43,589 nucleotides of DNA, from NCBI RefSeq assembly GCF_014648275.1, contig NZ_BMQU01000027.1, forward strand, positions 1 through 43,589, given 5' to 3'. This DNA is from Pseudomonas laurentiana. GTDB taxonomy: Bacteria; Pseudomonadota; Gammaproteobacteria; Pseudomonadales; Pseudomonadaceae. The position numbers were made by a program, and so were the translations under genes. Positions 36,932-43,589 of the stretch are shown here, in pieces. Position 1 is the stretch's first letter, and each line of letters opens with the position of its first letter. A model generated the notes under the pieces. The model searched no databases, had not been told where the DNA came from, and saw only the letters and a program-made list of their open reading frames with translations.

Positions 36932-37471
36932 ATGCCGCGTCGAATTTTCAAACGCTACATGCCCGATCCGACCAGCATTCGGGAACACAAATCCTTACGC
37001 TTTCTCGGGCGACTGCTGCACGACCCCAACCTCTGGCACCTGAACCGTCATTCGGTGGCACGGGCCATGGCGGTCGGCCTGTTCGCCGCATTCATACCGA
37101 TTCCGATGCAAATGTTGCTGGCCGCCAGCCTGGCGATCATGGCCAGGGGCAACATGCCGATTTCAGTCAGCCTGGTCTGGCTGACCAATCCGATCACCAT
37201 GCCTCCGGTGTTCTTCTGCACCTATCAGATGGGTGCCTGGTTGATGCAGATCCCACCCCGCACCTTGCCCGATGAGTTGACCTGGGAATGGATCACCAAT
37301 CAACTGTCGACACTGTGGCAACCCTTCCTGCTCGGGTCGGTGGTCTGCGGCCTGCTATTGGGTGGGCTGGCCTACTGCCTGACCATGCTCTATTGGCGTT
37401 GGTGGGTGGGCAGGCAGTGGCGCCAGCGCAAGGGAAAATCAGCTACGCATTCCTCGACCACTGACCAGTAG
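36932..37471 (+). CDS. DUF2062 membrane protein
   Basis: A 179-residue integral membrane protein of the DUF2062 family. It has a basic N-terminus (MPRRIFKRYMPDPTSI), the family-typical HDPNLWHLNRHSVARAMAVG (38-57), then several hydrophobic segments (FAAFIPIPMQMLLAASLAIM, VSLVWLTNPITMPPVFFCTY, and a helix near the C-terminus). The start at 36932 is the one directly before the conserved region. Its last 33 bases overlap the end of the ABC permease gene on the other strand. Function unknown. Confidence 0.88.
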   Translation: MPRRIFKRYMPDPTSIREHKSLRFLGRLLHDPNLWHLNRHSVARAMAVGLFAAFIPIPMQMLLAASLAIMARGNMPISVSLVWLTNPITMPPVFFCTYQMGAWLMQIPPRTLPDELTWEWITNQLSTLWQPFLLGSVVCGLLLGGLAYCLTMLYWRWWVGRQWRQRKGKSATHSSTTDQ

Positions 37472-38218
37472 CCGAACGCAGCCGACGTACAACACGGCGG
37501 TCGCTACCAGCATGAAACTGATGGCCACGCCAATACGAATATCGGAAACCCCCAGGATGCCATAGCGGAACGAGTTGACCATGTGCAGAACCGGGTTGGC
37601 CAACGATACCGTCTGCCAGAACGGCGGCAGCAGGTTGATCGAATAGAACACGCCTCCCAGGTAGGTCAACGGCGTCAACACGAACGTCGGGATAATCGAA
37701 ATATCGTCGAAGTTGCGCGCAAACACCGCATTGATGAAGCCCAGCAACGAAAAAATCGTTGCCGTAAGCAGCACGACCAGCACGGTTACGCCCAGGTGGT
37801 GTACCTGCAGGTGAGTAAAAAACAGTGACAGCAGGGTCACGATGACCCCGACCGCCAAGCCGCGCAATACGCCGCCCAAGGTGTAGCCAATAAGGATGGT
37901 GTGCGGCGAAACCGGCGAGACCATCAATTCCTCGATGGAGCGCTGGAACTTGCTGCCAAAAAAGCTGGAAACCACGTTGCCATAGGAGTTGGTGATCACT
38001 GACATCATGATCAGCCCCGGCACGATGTACTCCATATAGGTGAAGCCACCCATATCGCCGATCTGCCGACCGATCAGGTTACCGAAGATCACGAAATACA
38101 AGACCATGGTGATCGCCGGCGGCAGCAAGGTCTGCGGCCAGATTCGGGTGAAACGGCGCACTTCGCGGTAGACGATGGTGTTGAGGGCGACCAGATTGCC
38201 GCGCAGCTCCGAACTCAT
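37439..38218 (-). CDS. ABC-2 type transporter permease (YadH-like)
   Basis: A 259-residue permease with six predicted membrane helices and the ABC-2 family segment SRNSIEE-like KFQRSIEELMVSPVSP. It also has VPGLIMMSVITNSYGNV and, near the C-terminus, LTYLGGVFYSINLLPPFW. It resembles E. coli YadH and PAO1 PA2811 (from memory). It forms an exporter with the ATPase upstream, overlapping it by 4 bases (ATGA). Substrate unknown; it is convergent with and overlaps DUF2062. Confidence 0.92.
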   Translation of the reverse strand: MSSELRGNLVALNTIVYREVRRFTRIWPQTLLPPAITMVLYFVIFGNLIGRQIGDMGGFTYMEYIVPGLIMMSVITNSYGNVVSSFFGSKFQRSIEELMVSPVSPHTILIGYTLGGVLRGLAVGVIVTLLSLFFTHLQVHHLGVTVLVVLLTATIFSLLGFINAVFARNFDDISIIPTFVLTPLTYLGGVFYSINLLPPFWQTVSLANPVLHMVNSFRYGILGVSDIRIGVAISFMLVATAVLYVGCVRLLVSGRGMRS

Positions 38219-39147
38219 ACCGCCACCTTCGCCAGGTTTTTCTCCACCAGGGACACAAACAGCTCCTCAAGACGGTTGGTTTTATTACGCAGGCTTTGCA
38301 CTTCGATGTTCTGCAGGGCCAGTTGGCCGAACAGTGCAGTGATGCCCATGGCCTTGTCCACCTGGACTTCCAGGGTGTGCGGGCTGATCAGGCGGCAGGG
38401 GTAGCCGGTCAGTTGCGGCGCCTGCCGCAGCTCCTGCTTGAGATCGAGCAAGAAGGTTTCCACATGCAACGAGCCCAGCAGTTTGCGCATGCTGGTGTTC
38501 TCGACGATGGTGCCGTGATCGATGATGCCGATGTTGCGGCACAGTTGCTCAGCCTCTTCGAGGTAGTGCGTTGTCAGGATGATGGTGATGCCCTGCTCGT
38601 TCAGCTCAGTCAGGAAACTCCACATCGAACGCCGCAACTCGATATCCACACCGGCGGTTGGCTCATCGAGAATCAGCAAGCGCGGCTCATGAACCAGCGC
38701 CCGGGCAATCATCAGGCGGCGTTTCATGCCACCGGACAACGAACGCGATGGCACGTTGCGCTTGTCCCACAGCCCCAGCTGGGTCAAATACTGCTCGGCA
38801 CGAGCCTTGGCCACCTTCGACGGAATGCCGTAGTAACCGGCCTGGGTCACGACGATGTCGAAGGTTTTCTCGAACTGGTTGAAGTTGAACTCCTGGGGCA
38901 CCACGCCAAGGCAGCGCTTGAGCGCGGCCGGCTCGCGGTCCAGGTCATGGCCAAAGACCTTCACCGTACCGCTGGTCTTGTTCACCAGGGTAGAGAGGAT
39001 GCCGATGGTGGTGGATTTGCCGGCGCCATTGGGGCCGAGCAAGGCGAAAAAGTCACCTTCGGCGACATCCAGGTCAATGCCCTTGAGGGCCTGGAAGCCG
39101 TTGCCGTAGGTCTTGGTTAGCTGCCTTATGGACAGAGCAGAACTCAT
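38215..39147 (-). CDS. ABC transporter ATP-binding protein (YadG-like)
   Basis: A 310-residue ATPase with Walker A GPNGAGKST (38-46), the Q-loop VVPQEFNFN, the signature LSGGMKRR, Walker B LLILDEPTAGVD and the H-loop TTHYLEEAE. A C-terminal extension of about 80 residues follows. The ATG at 39147 starts directly before the ABC domain; an upstream in-frame start adds an unlikely leader. It is paired with the ABC-2 permease. The PAO1 equivalent pair is next to a GST and fadE, as here. Confidence 0.93.
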   Translation of the reverse strand: MSSALSIRQLTKTYGNGFQALKGIDLDVAEGDFFALLGPNGAGKSTTIGILSTLVNKTSGTVKVFGHDLDREPAALKRCLGVVPQEFNFNQFEKTFDIVVTQAGYYGIPSKVAKARAEQYLTQLGLWDKRNVPSRSLSGGMKRRLMIARALVHEPRLLILDEPTAGVDIELRRSMWSFLTELNEQGITIILTTHYLEEAEQLCRNIGIIDHGTIVENTSMRKLLGSLHVETFLLDLKQELRQAPQLTGYPCRLISPHTLEVQVDKAMGITALFGQLALQNIEVQSLRNKTNRLEELFVSLVEKNLAKVAV

Positions 39148-39270
39148 AACGGGTCTATGCACCAGTGTGGAAGGGTTTATGAACAACAGGCTGAGTGGCC
39201 ATGGTGAGGGGCGCGGCCACACAAGTACAGTCAAGTCTATCGATAATAACTATCAGGATAAGCGCTGCAA

Positions 39271-39894
39271 TCAGGTCAGCGCTGTCATCACGGCCGCCTG
39301 ATAGGCAGGGCGTTCTTTCAGCCGTTCATACCAGGCGCGCAGGTGACGCATCTCTGGACGCTCGATCGGCATCTCGAACCAGGCATAGGCGAAACAGCCC
39401 AGCGGCACATCACCAACGCCGAGTGCATCACCGCTGAGGTAGGGTTGCCGGGCCAGCGCCTGATCGGCAATCGACAAGACCTGGGCGCAGGTCTTGTGCG
39501 CCGCGTTGATGGCTACCCAATCACGCTGCTCTGCCGGTGTACGCAACATGCCCCAAAACAATGGGCGAAACGGCGTAGCCAGGGAAGACGTGACCCAATC
39601 CATCCATTTTTCCGCCTCGGCCCGCTGCCGAACGTCGCTCGGGTACCAGTTCGAATCCGGCGCGTGACGTGCCGCCAGATAACGCACGATGGTGTTGGAC
39701 TCCCACAACACCAGGCCATCCTCTTCGATCATCGGCACAAGGCCATTCGGGTTCTTTGCCAGGTACTCCGGCTCCTGAACCACACCGAAGGCTCCACCCG
39801 CATCAATCGACTGGTAGTCGAGGCCGAGCTCCTCGGCACACCAGAGCACCTTCCTGACATTGGACGAGTTCTTTCGACCCCAAATCTTGAGCAT
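39271..39894 (-). CDS. Glutathione S-transferase family protein
   Basis: A 207-residue GST with an N-terminal thioredoxin-like domain (KIWGRKNSSNVRKVLWCAEELGL, with the serine/asparagine pair in the place of the catalytic residue; NPNGLVPMIEEDGLVLWESNTIVRYL) and an all-helical C-terminal domain with GDVPLGCFAYAWFEM. The ATG at 39894 has AAGGA upstream; an earlier ATG at 39912 is less well placed. An inverted repeat (AGCGCTG/CAGCGCT, 39261-39283) spans its stop but lacks a T-run. Substrate unknown. Confidence 0.92.
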   Translation of the reverse strand: MLKIWGRKNSSNVRKVLWCAEELGLDYQSIDAGGAFGVVQEPEYLAKNPNGLVPMIEEDGLVLWESNTIVRYLAARHAPDSNWYPSDVRQRAEAEKWMDWVTSSLATPFRPLFWGMLRTPAEQRDWVAINAAHKTCAQVLSIADQALARQPYLSGDALGVGDVPLGCFAYAWFEMPIERPEMRHLRAWYERLKERPAYQAAVMTALT

Positions 39895-40082
39895 GACGAA
39901 TCCTTGAGCCATTTGTGGTGCCCTCAGTCTAACCCAGTCGATTGCTCAGGTAATCGTTCGGCACACTCGACAGTGAACACCTGCCCACCACCACGGTCAC
40001 TGATCTGGGGCGGCCGTTTGGACGATGCCGTCTACGCTGTCTGGGACGACCTATTGCCCTGACGTTTCACGGAGGAAGACCT

Positions 40083-42530
40083 ATGTTGCTGTTGTGGTTT
40101 GTGGTTCTTGTAGTAGGTTCAGCCTATTTGATGCATCGCCGCATGGCTGTACCGCCCATTCTGGGCATCGTTGCCGCCTATTTGCTGGCAATGGGCCTGT
40201 TCAGCAGCGCGCCAACCTGGTTGATGGCCTTGCTCTGGTTTGCGCTGATCATCAAGTCTTCCTTTTTTTTGCTGCCTGAAATGCGCAGAAAATGGATCAG
40301 CGCCCCCTTGTTTGCCTGGTTCCAGCGCACGCTCCCGCCACTCTCACAAACCGAGCGCGAAGCGATCGAAGCCGGTACGGTGTGGTGGGATGGTGAGCTG
40401 TTCAGCGGTCGCCCGAACTGGAACACACTGCTGGCATACCCTAAGGCGCAATTGAGCGAAGAAGAGCAGGCCTTCATCGATGGCCCGACCGAGCAGCTCT
40501 GTGCGATGGTCAGCGATTGGCAAATCAGCCAGGATCTCGACTTGCCTGCCGAGGCCTGGGCCTTTATCAAGGAACAAGGCTTCTTTGCCTTGATCATTCC
40601 CAAGGCATACGGCGGCAAGGGCTTTTCGGCCTACGCACACTCCCAGATCGCCATGAAACTGGCAACCCGAAGCGGCGACCTAGCGTCCACCGTCATGGTC
40701 CCCAACTCACTGGGCCCTGCCGAGCTACTGCTGCACTATGGCACCGAAGCGCAACGCAACCATTACCTGCCTCGCCTGGCGCGCGGCGAGGAAATCCCCT
40801 GCTTCGCGCTGACCGGCCCACTGGCCGGTTCCGACGCCGGTGCGATGCCTGACACCGGCATCGTTTGCAAGGGCCAATGGCAAGGTCAAGAAGTCCTCGG
40901 CCTGCGCCTGAATTGGGAAAAGCGCTACATCACCCTTGGCCCGGTCGCCACCTTGCTGGGCCTGGCTTTCAAAGCGTACGATCCTGAACACCTGCTGGGC
41001 GAAACAGAAGCACTCGGCATCAGCCTGGCACTGATTCCTACCGATACCCCCGGCGTAGAGATCGGCAAACGACATCTGCCGCTTGGCGCCGCGTTCATGA
41101 ACGGCCCAAACAGCGGCAAGGACGTATTCATACCACTGGATTACCTCATCGGTGGCCAGGCCATGCTCGGCAAAGGCTGGATGATGCTGATGAACTGCCT
41201 CTCCGTGGGGCGCTCCATCTCACTGCCGGCTGTGGGTACAGGCGCAGCCAAATACACCAGCCTGGTGACCGGCCAATACGCACGAATCCGCGAGCAATTC
41301 AACGTCCCGCTGGCAGCCTTTGAGGGCATCCAGGAATCCCTTGCGCGTATCGGCGGCAACGCCTGGTTGATGGACAGCGCACGCCTGCTGACCGCCAAGG
41401 CTATCGACCTCGGGGAGAAGCCATCGGTCCTCTCTGCCATTCTCAAGTACCACCTGACCGAGCGCGGCCGCGAGTGCATTCAGCACGCCATGGACGTTCA
41501 TGGCGGCAAGGGCATCATCATGGGGCCGAACAATTACCTGGGCCGCAACTGGCAAGGCGCGCCGATCTTCATCACCGTCGAAGGCGCCAATATCCTTTCG
41601 CGCAACCTGATGATTTTTGGTCAGGGGGCAATCCGCTGCCATCCCTTTGTACTCAAGGAAATGGCCTTGGCTGGGCGTGAGGACCACGATCAGGCGCTCA
41701 AGGCGTTCGACGCCCTTCTGCTGCGCCACATCGGTTTTGCCGTGGGCAATGCCGCCAGCACCCTGATACTCAGCCTTGGCCTGGGACATTTCGAGAAAGC
41801 GCCGGGTGACGCCCTCAGCCAAGGCTATTTCCGCGCCCTGAATCGCCAGGCGGCTGCTTTCGCCTTGCTGGCAGACCTGTGCATGATGCTACTGGGGGGC
41901 AGCCTGAAACGGCGCGAACGACTTTCGGCTCGTCTGGGCGATGTGCTCAGCCACCTCTACCTGAGTTCGGCAGCACTGAAACGCTACTACGACCTGGAAT
42001 CCCCCGACCACCTGCAACCGTTGCTGCGCTGGGCCATGGAAGAAAACCTCGGCCAGGCTGAAAAAGCCCTGGACCAGTTGCTCGACAACCTCCCCAATCG
42101 CTTCCTCGGCTGCGCCCTGCGACTACTGGTGTTTCCTTTTGGACGCCGCCATACCGGCCCAAGCGATGCACTGGACACTGAAGTCGCAGCACTGATCTGC
42201 CGAGCGAAAGGCGACCCGGCGCTGGAGGAACTGTTGTCCGGTTGCTACCGCCCAGAGGATGCCGAAGACCCGGTTGGCGCCCTGCACCATGCCAGCCAAC
42301 AACTCGCCGCCAGCGAACCGCTGCAACACACCTTGCACCAGGCGCTCAAAAGCGGTCAGGTCGTGCCCGCGCCCGGGCAGTCCCCCATTGACGCAGCCTT
42401 GCAGGCCGGTGTGCTTCAGACCAGCGAAGCCCTCACCCTGCACGCCGCAGAACAGGCACGACGACGGGTCATTGACGTGGACGCCTTCGACAAGGATGCG
42501 CTGCTGCCGGTCGCCGGCAGGGTGCGTTAA
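40083..42530 (+). CDS. fadE: Acyl-CoA dehydrogenase FadE
   Basis: First step of fatty-acid beta-oxidation: FAD-dependent oxidation of acyl-CoA to trans-2-enoyl-CoA. The 815 residues match the long FadE type (E. coli 814). Two membrane helices at the N-terminus (about 2-18 and 22-62) anchor it. An N-terminal linker is followed by the acyl-CoA dehydrogenase core with GGKGFSAYAHSQIAMKLATR, CFALTGPLAGSDAGAMPDTG, WEKRYITLGPVA, and VHGGKGIIMGPNNYLGRNW, and then a long C-terminal helical domain. The Shine-Dalgarno GGAGGAAG is excellent. It is followed by a terminator hairpin at 42551-42586. It runs opposite in direction and in metabolism to the fab operon. Confidence 0.97.
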   Translation: MLLLWFVVLVVGSAYLMHRRMAVPPILGIVAAYLLAMGLFSSAPTWLMALLWFALIIKSSFFLLPEMRRKWISAPLFAWFQRTLPPLSQTEREAIEAGTVWWDGELFSGRPNWNTLLAYPKAQLSEEEQAFIDGPTEQLCAMVSDWQISQDLDLPAEAWAFIKEQGFFALIIPKAYGGKGFSAYAHSQIAMKLATRSGDLASTVMVPNSLGPAELLLHYGTEAQRNHYLPRLARGEEIPCFALTGPLAGSDAGAMPDTGIVCKGQWQGQEVLGLRLNWEKRYITLGPVATLLGLAFKAYDPEHLLGETEALGISLALIPTDTPGVEIGKRHLPLGAAFMNGPNSGKDVFIPLDYLIGGQAMLGKGWMMLMNCLSVGRSISLPAVGTGAAKYTSLVTGQYARIREQFNVPLAAFEGIQESLARIGGNAWLMDSARLLTAKAIDLGEKPSVLSAILKYHLTERGRECIQHAMDVHGGKGIIMGPNNYLGRNWQGAPIFITVEGANILSRNLMIFGQGAIRCHPFVLKEMALAGREDHDQALKAFDALLLRHIGFAVGNAASTLILSLGLGHFEKAPGDALSQGYFRALNRQAAAFALLADLCMMLLGGSLKRRERLSARLGDVLSHLYLSSAALKRYYDLESPDHLQPLLRWAMEENLGQAEKALDQLLDNLPNRFLGCALRLLVFPFGRRHTGPSDALDTEVAALICRAKGDPALEELLSGCYRPEDAEDPVGALHHASQQLAASEPLQHTLHQALKSGQVVPAPGQSPIDAALQAGVLQTSEALTLHAAEQARRRVIDVDAFDKDALLPVAGRVR

Positions 42531-42543
42531 AGGCAATCGAACC

Positions 42544-42572
42544 GGGACATCGGGCGCCGGGAGCCGTATACT
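42544..42572 (+). promoter_or_regulatory. Promoter of the PA2817-like gene, within the fadE terminator
   Basis: -35 GGGACA (42544-42549), a 17-base spacer and -10 TATACT (42567-42572), followed by a GC-rich discriminator. The start would be near 42579, about 27 bases before the ATG. The -10 lies in the loop and right arm of the hairpin at 42551-42582. The -35 matches consensus at four of six positions, so confidence is moderate. Confidence 0.45.
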
Positions 42573-42586
42573 CCCGCGCCCGTTTT
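42551..42586 (+). terminator. Terminator of fadE
   Basis: A stem of 12 base pairs with one bulge (CGGGCG-C-CGGGAG against CTCCCG-CGCCCG), a 7-base loop and four T after it. It starts 20 bases after the fadE stop. The T-run is short, but the stem is very stable. Confidence 0.65.
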
Positions 42587-42605
42587 GCTCAAGAGGATCG
42601 CCAGC

Positions 42606-43016
42606 ATGGCCAACGCGCATCTGGATTACCATCTCAACCTGCTCAACCACCTGCGCACCATCCTGGTTGCACTGGGCGAGGCCGAACAGGTACCGGAAGA
42701 GAGCCATGGCCTGTTCCTCGAACGCTTCGACGAACTGCTGACGCAACTTCCGCAAGACCCACTGGAGAGCCAGTACCTGGGTCAGGACCTGATGTGCCAG
42801 GTCATCCAGCGCTACCCACAGATTGCCCATCTGGTACCACGCGACCTGCTGTGGTTCTTCGGTGGGGACTGCCTGCATTTCATGCCAGACGATGAGCTGG
42901 ACCTGTATCAGGCACTGGAAGAACGCCGCTACGAAGCGGAGCAGAATGACGAGCCGTTCGACTGGAACCAGGAAAAACAGTTGCTGAGTATGTCGAACGA
43001 CAACAGCAAGCACTAA
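42606..43016 (+). CDS. Conserved hypothetical protein (PA2817 family)
   Basis: A small acidic protein of 136 residues without membrane segments or signal peptide. I recognise it as the Pseudomonas PA2817-like family from the context after fadE and from stretches such as DYHLNLLNHLRTILVALGE and RDLLWFFGGDCLHFMPDDEL. The ATG at 42606 has AGAGGAT upstream; an earlier in-frame start at 42585 lies before that Shine-Dalgarno. It probably has its own promoter. It ends 120 bases before a bidirectional terminator. No known function. Confidence 0.85.
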   Translation: MANAHLDYHLNLLNHLRTILVALGEAEQVPEESHGLFLERFDELLTQLPQDPLESQYLGQDLMCQVIQRYPQIAHLVPRDLLWFFGGDCLHFMPDDELDLYQALEERRYEAEQNDEPFDWNQEKQLLSMSNDNSKH

Positions 43017-43134
43017 GACCGCGCGATGGACTCAGGCGGGGCTTCTTACAGGTGCCCTGCCTGAAAGCATCAAACTACGCAGGCCTGATTCAATCTCAGG
43101 AGCACTGAATAACAACCGTAGTTTTTCAGAGGCA

Positions 43135-43170
43135 AAAAAAAACGCCGTTCAATCGAACGGCGTTTTCTTT
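43135..43170. terminator. Bidirectional terminator before the tRNA array
   Basis: A 10-bp stem AACGCCGTTC/GAACGGCGTT with a 4-base loop, with nine A on the left and a T-rich run on the right. It can end the PA2817-like gene rightward and, with the longer T-run, the leftward tRNA-Glu/Gly transcript. Nothing else is seen in 43017-43134. Confidence 0.93.
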
Positions 43171-43174
43171 GAAT

Positions 43175-43250
<76 letters not shown>

Positions 43251-43254
43251 AAAA

Positions 43255-43330
43255 TGGCGTCCCCTAGGGGACTCGAACCCCTGTTACCGCCGTGAAAGGG
43301 CGGTGTCCTAGGCCACTAGACGAAGGGGAC
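43255..43330 (-). tRNA. tRNA-Glu (anticodon TTC), copy 2
   Basis: A complete 76-base gene with encoded CCA. It is identical over the shared part to the partial copy at 1-63. It forms a unit with tRNA-Gly that is repeated at 43434-43587. The spacer upstream (43331-43433) contains a small hairpin AAACATG/CATGTTT (43339-43357), which may aid processing. Confidence 0.97.
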
Positions 43331-43433
43331 GCTGCCCAAAACATGCAACGCATGTTTCAGTGACCAGATCAGAATCTTAGACCCTAACCTGGATTTTCTT
43401 ACCAGCCCTGCCCTTGAGCAAGACCGTTAAAAC

Positions 43434-43509
<76 letters not shown>

Positions 43510-43511
43510 AT

Positions 43512-43587
43512 TGGCGTCCCCTAGGGGACTCGAACCCCTGTTACCGCCGTGAAAGGGCGGTGTCCTAGGCCACTAGACGAAGGGGAC
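43512..43587 (-). tRNA. tRNA-Glu (anticodon TTC), copy 3
   Basis: A complete 76-base gene with encoded CCA, ending 2 bases before the window edge. The array promoter would lie outside the window. The last 65 bases of the window are identical to the first 65. Confidence 0.97.
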
Positions 43588-43589
43588 GC

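Noticed and set aside
39261-39283. Terminator after the GST gene
   Set aside because: The 7-bp inverted repeat overlaps the stop codon and has no T-run on the minus strand.

Overview
The window is core chromosome of a Pseudomonas species, closer in style to the putida/fluorescens side of the genus than to P. aeruginosa. The evidence is the sequence of the proteins, the moderately high GC codon use, and gene order: most blocks match, in order, blocks I remember from P. aeruginosa PAO1. I see no prophage, insertion sequence, CRISPR array, integron or defence island. Almost every base is housekeeping sequence, and the interest lies in the small regulatory features between genes.

Layout. (1) 1-4700: a tRNA-Ala/tRNA-Glu operon with a near-consensus promoter, gltX (glutamyl-tRNA synthetase), and a divergent EmrA/EmrB-type efflux pair. 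(2) 4700-8400: uvrB under a LexA box, a class I aromatic/aspartate aminotransferase, and tRNA-Asn. (3) 8490-12900: DUF1285 protein, a lipoprotein, an orphan MoaA, a TetR regulator divergent from a class V aminotransferase, and a small RNA gene that I identify as rgsA. (4) 12900-22640: one long leftward fatty-acid and DNA-metabolism cluster, read in the order yceD-rpmF-plsX-fabD-fabG-acpP-fabF-pabC-mltG-tmk-holB-tatD. (5) 22730-29855: maf (rightward), then sppA-HAD phosphatase-rluC (leftward), divergent from rne (RNase E) with a leader of about 680 nt. (6) 29967-36790: a tightly overlapped leftward envelope operon comEC-exbB-exbD-lpxK-ycaR-kdsB-ptpA-murB. (7) 36930-43020: a DUF2062 membrane protein, an ABC-2 exporter pair, a glutathione S-transferase, fadE and a small conserved hypothetical gene. 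(8) 43175-43587: two tandem tRNA-Gly/tRNA-Glu pairs.

How the parts work together. plsX, fabD, fabG, acpP and fabF make acyl-ACP and acyl-phosphate. lpxK and kdsB use fatty acids and Kdo for lipid A, murB and mltG act on peptidoglycan, and fadE degrades fatty acids. The small RNA at about 12795-12892 carries an 18-nt segment that would pair, with a single bulged base, over the Shine-Dalgarno of acpP 6 kb away. This matches what is known of RgsA, an RpoS-dependent sRNA that represses acpP. Stationary-phase control of fatty-acid synthesis therefore appears to be encoded next to the operon it controls.

Things that stand out: the RgsA-acpP pairing; absence of pilZ from its usual place between holB and tatD; candidate leaderless or near-leaderless mRNAs for yceD and rluC; the long structured rne leader; a 23-bp palindrome likely to be the TetR operator; a terminator hairpin after fadE that also holds the promoter of the next gene; a gene-order junction at 37440-37470; and an exact 65-base repeat at the two ends of the window, caused by tRNA-Glu, which could make the contig look circular when it is not.
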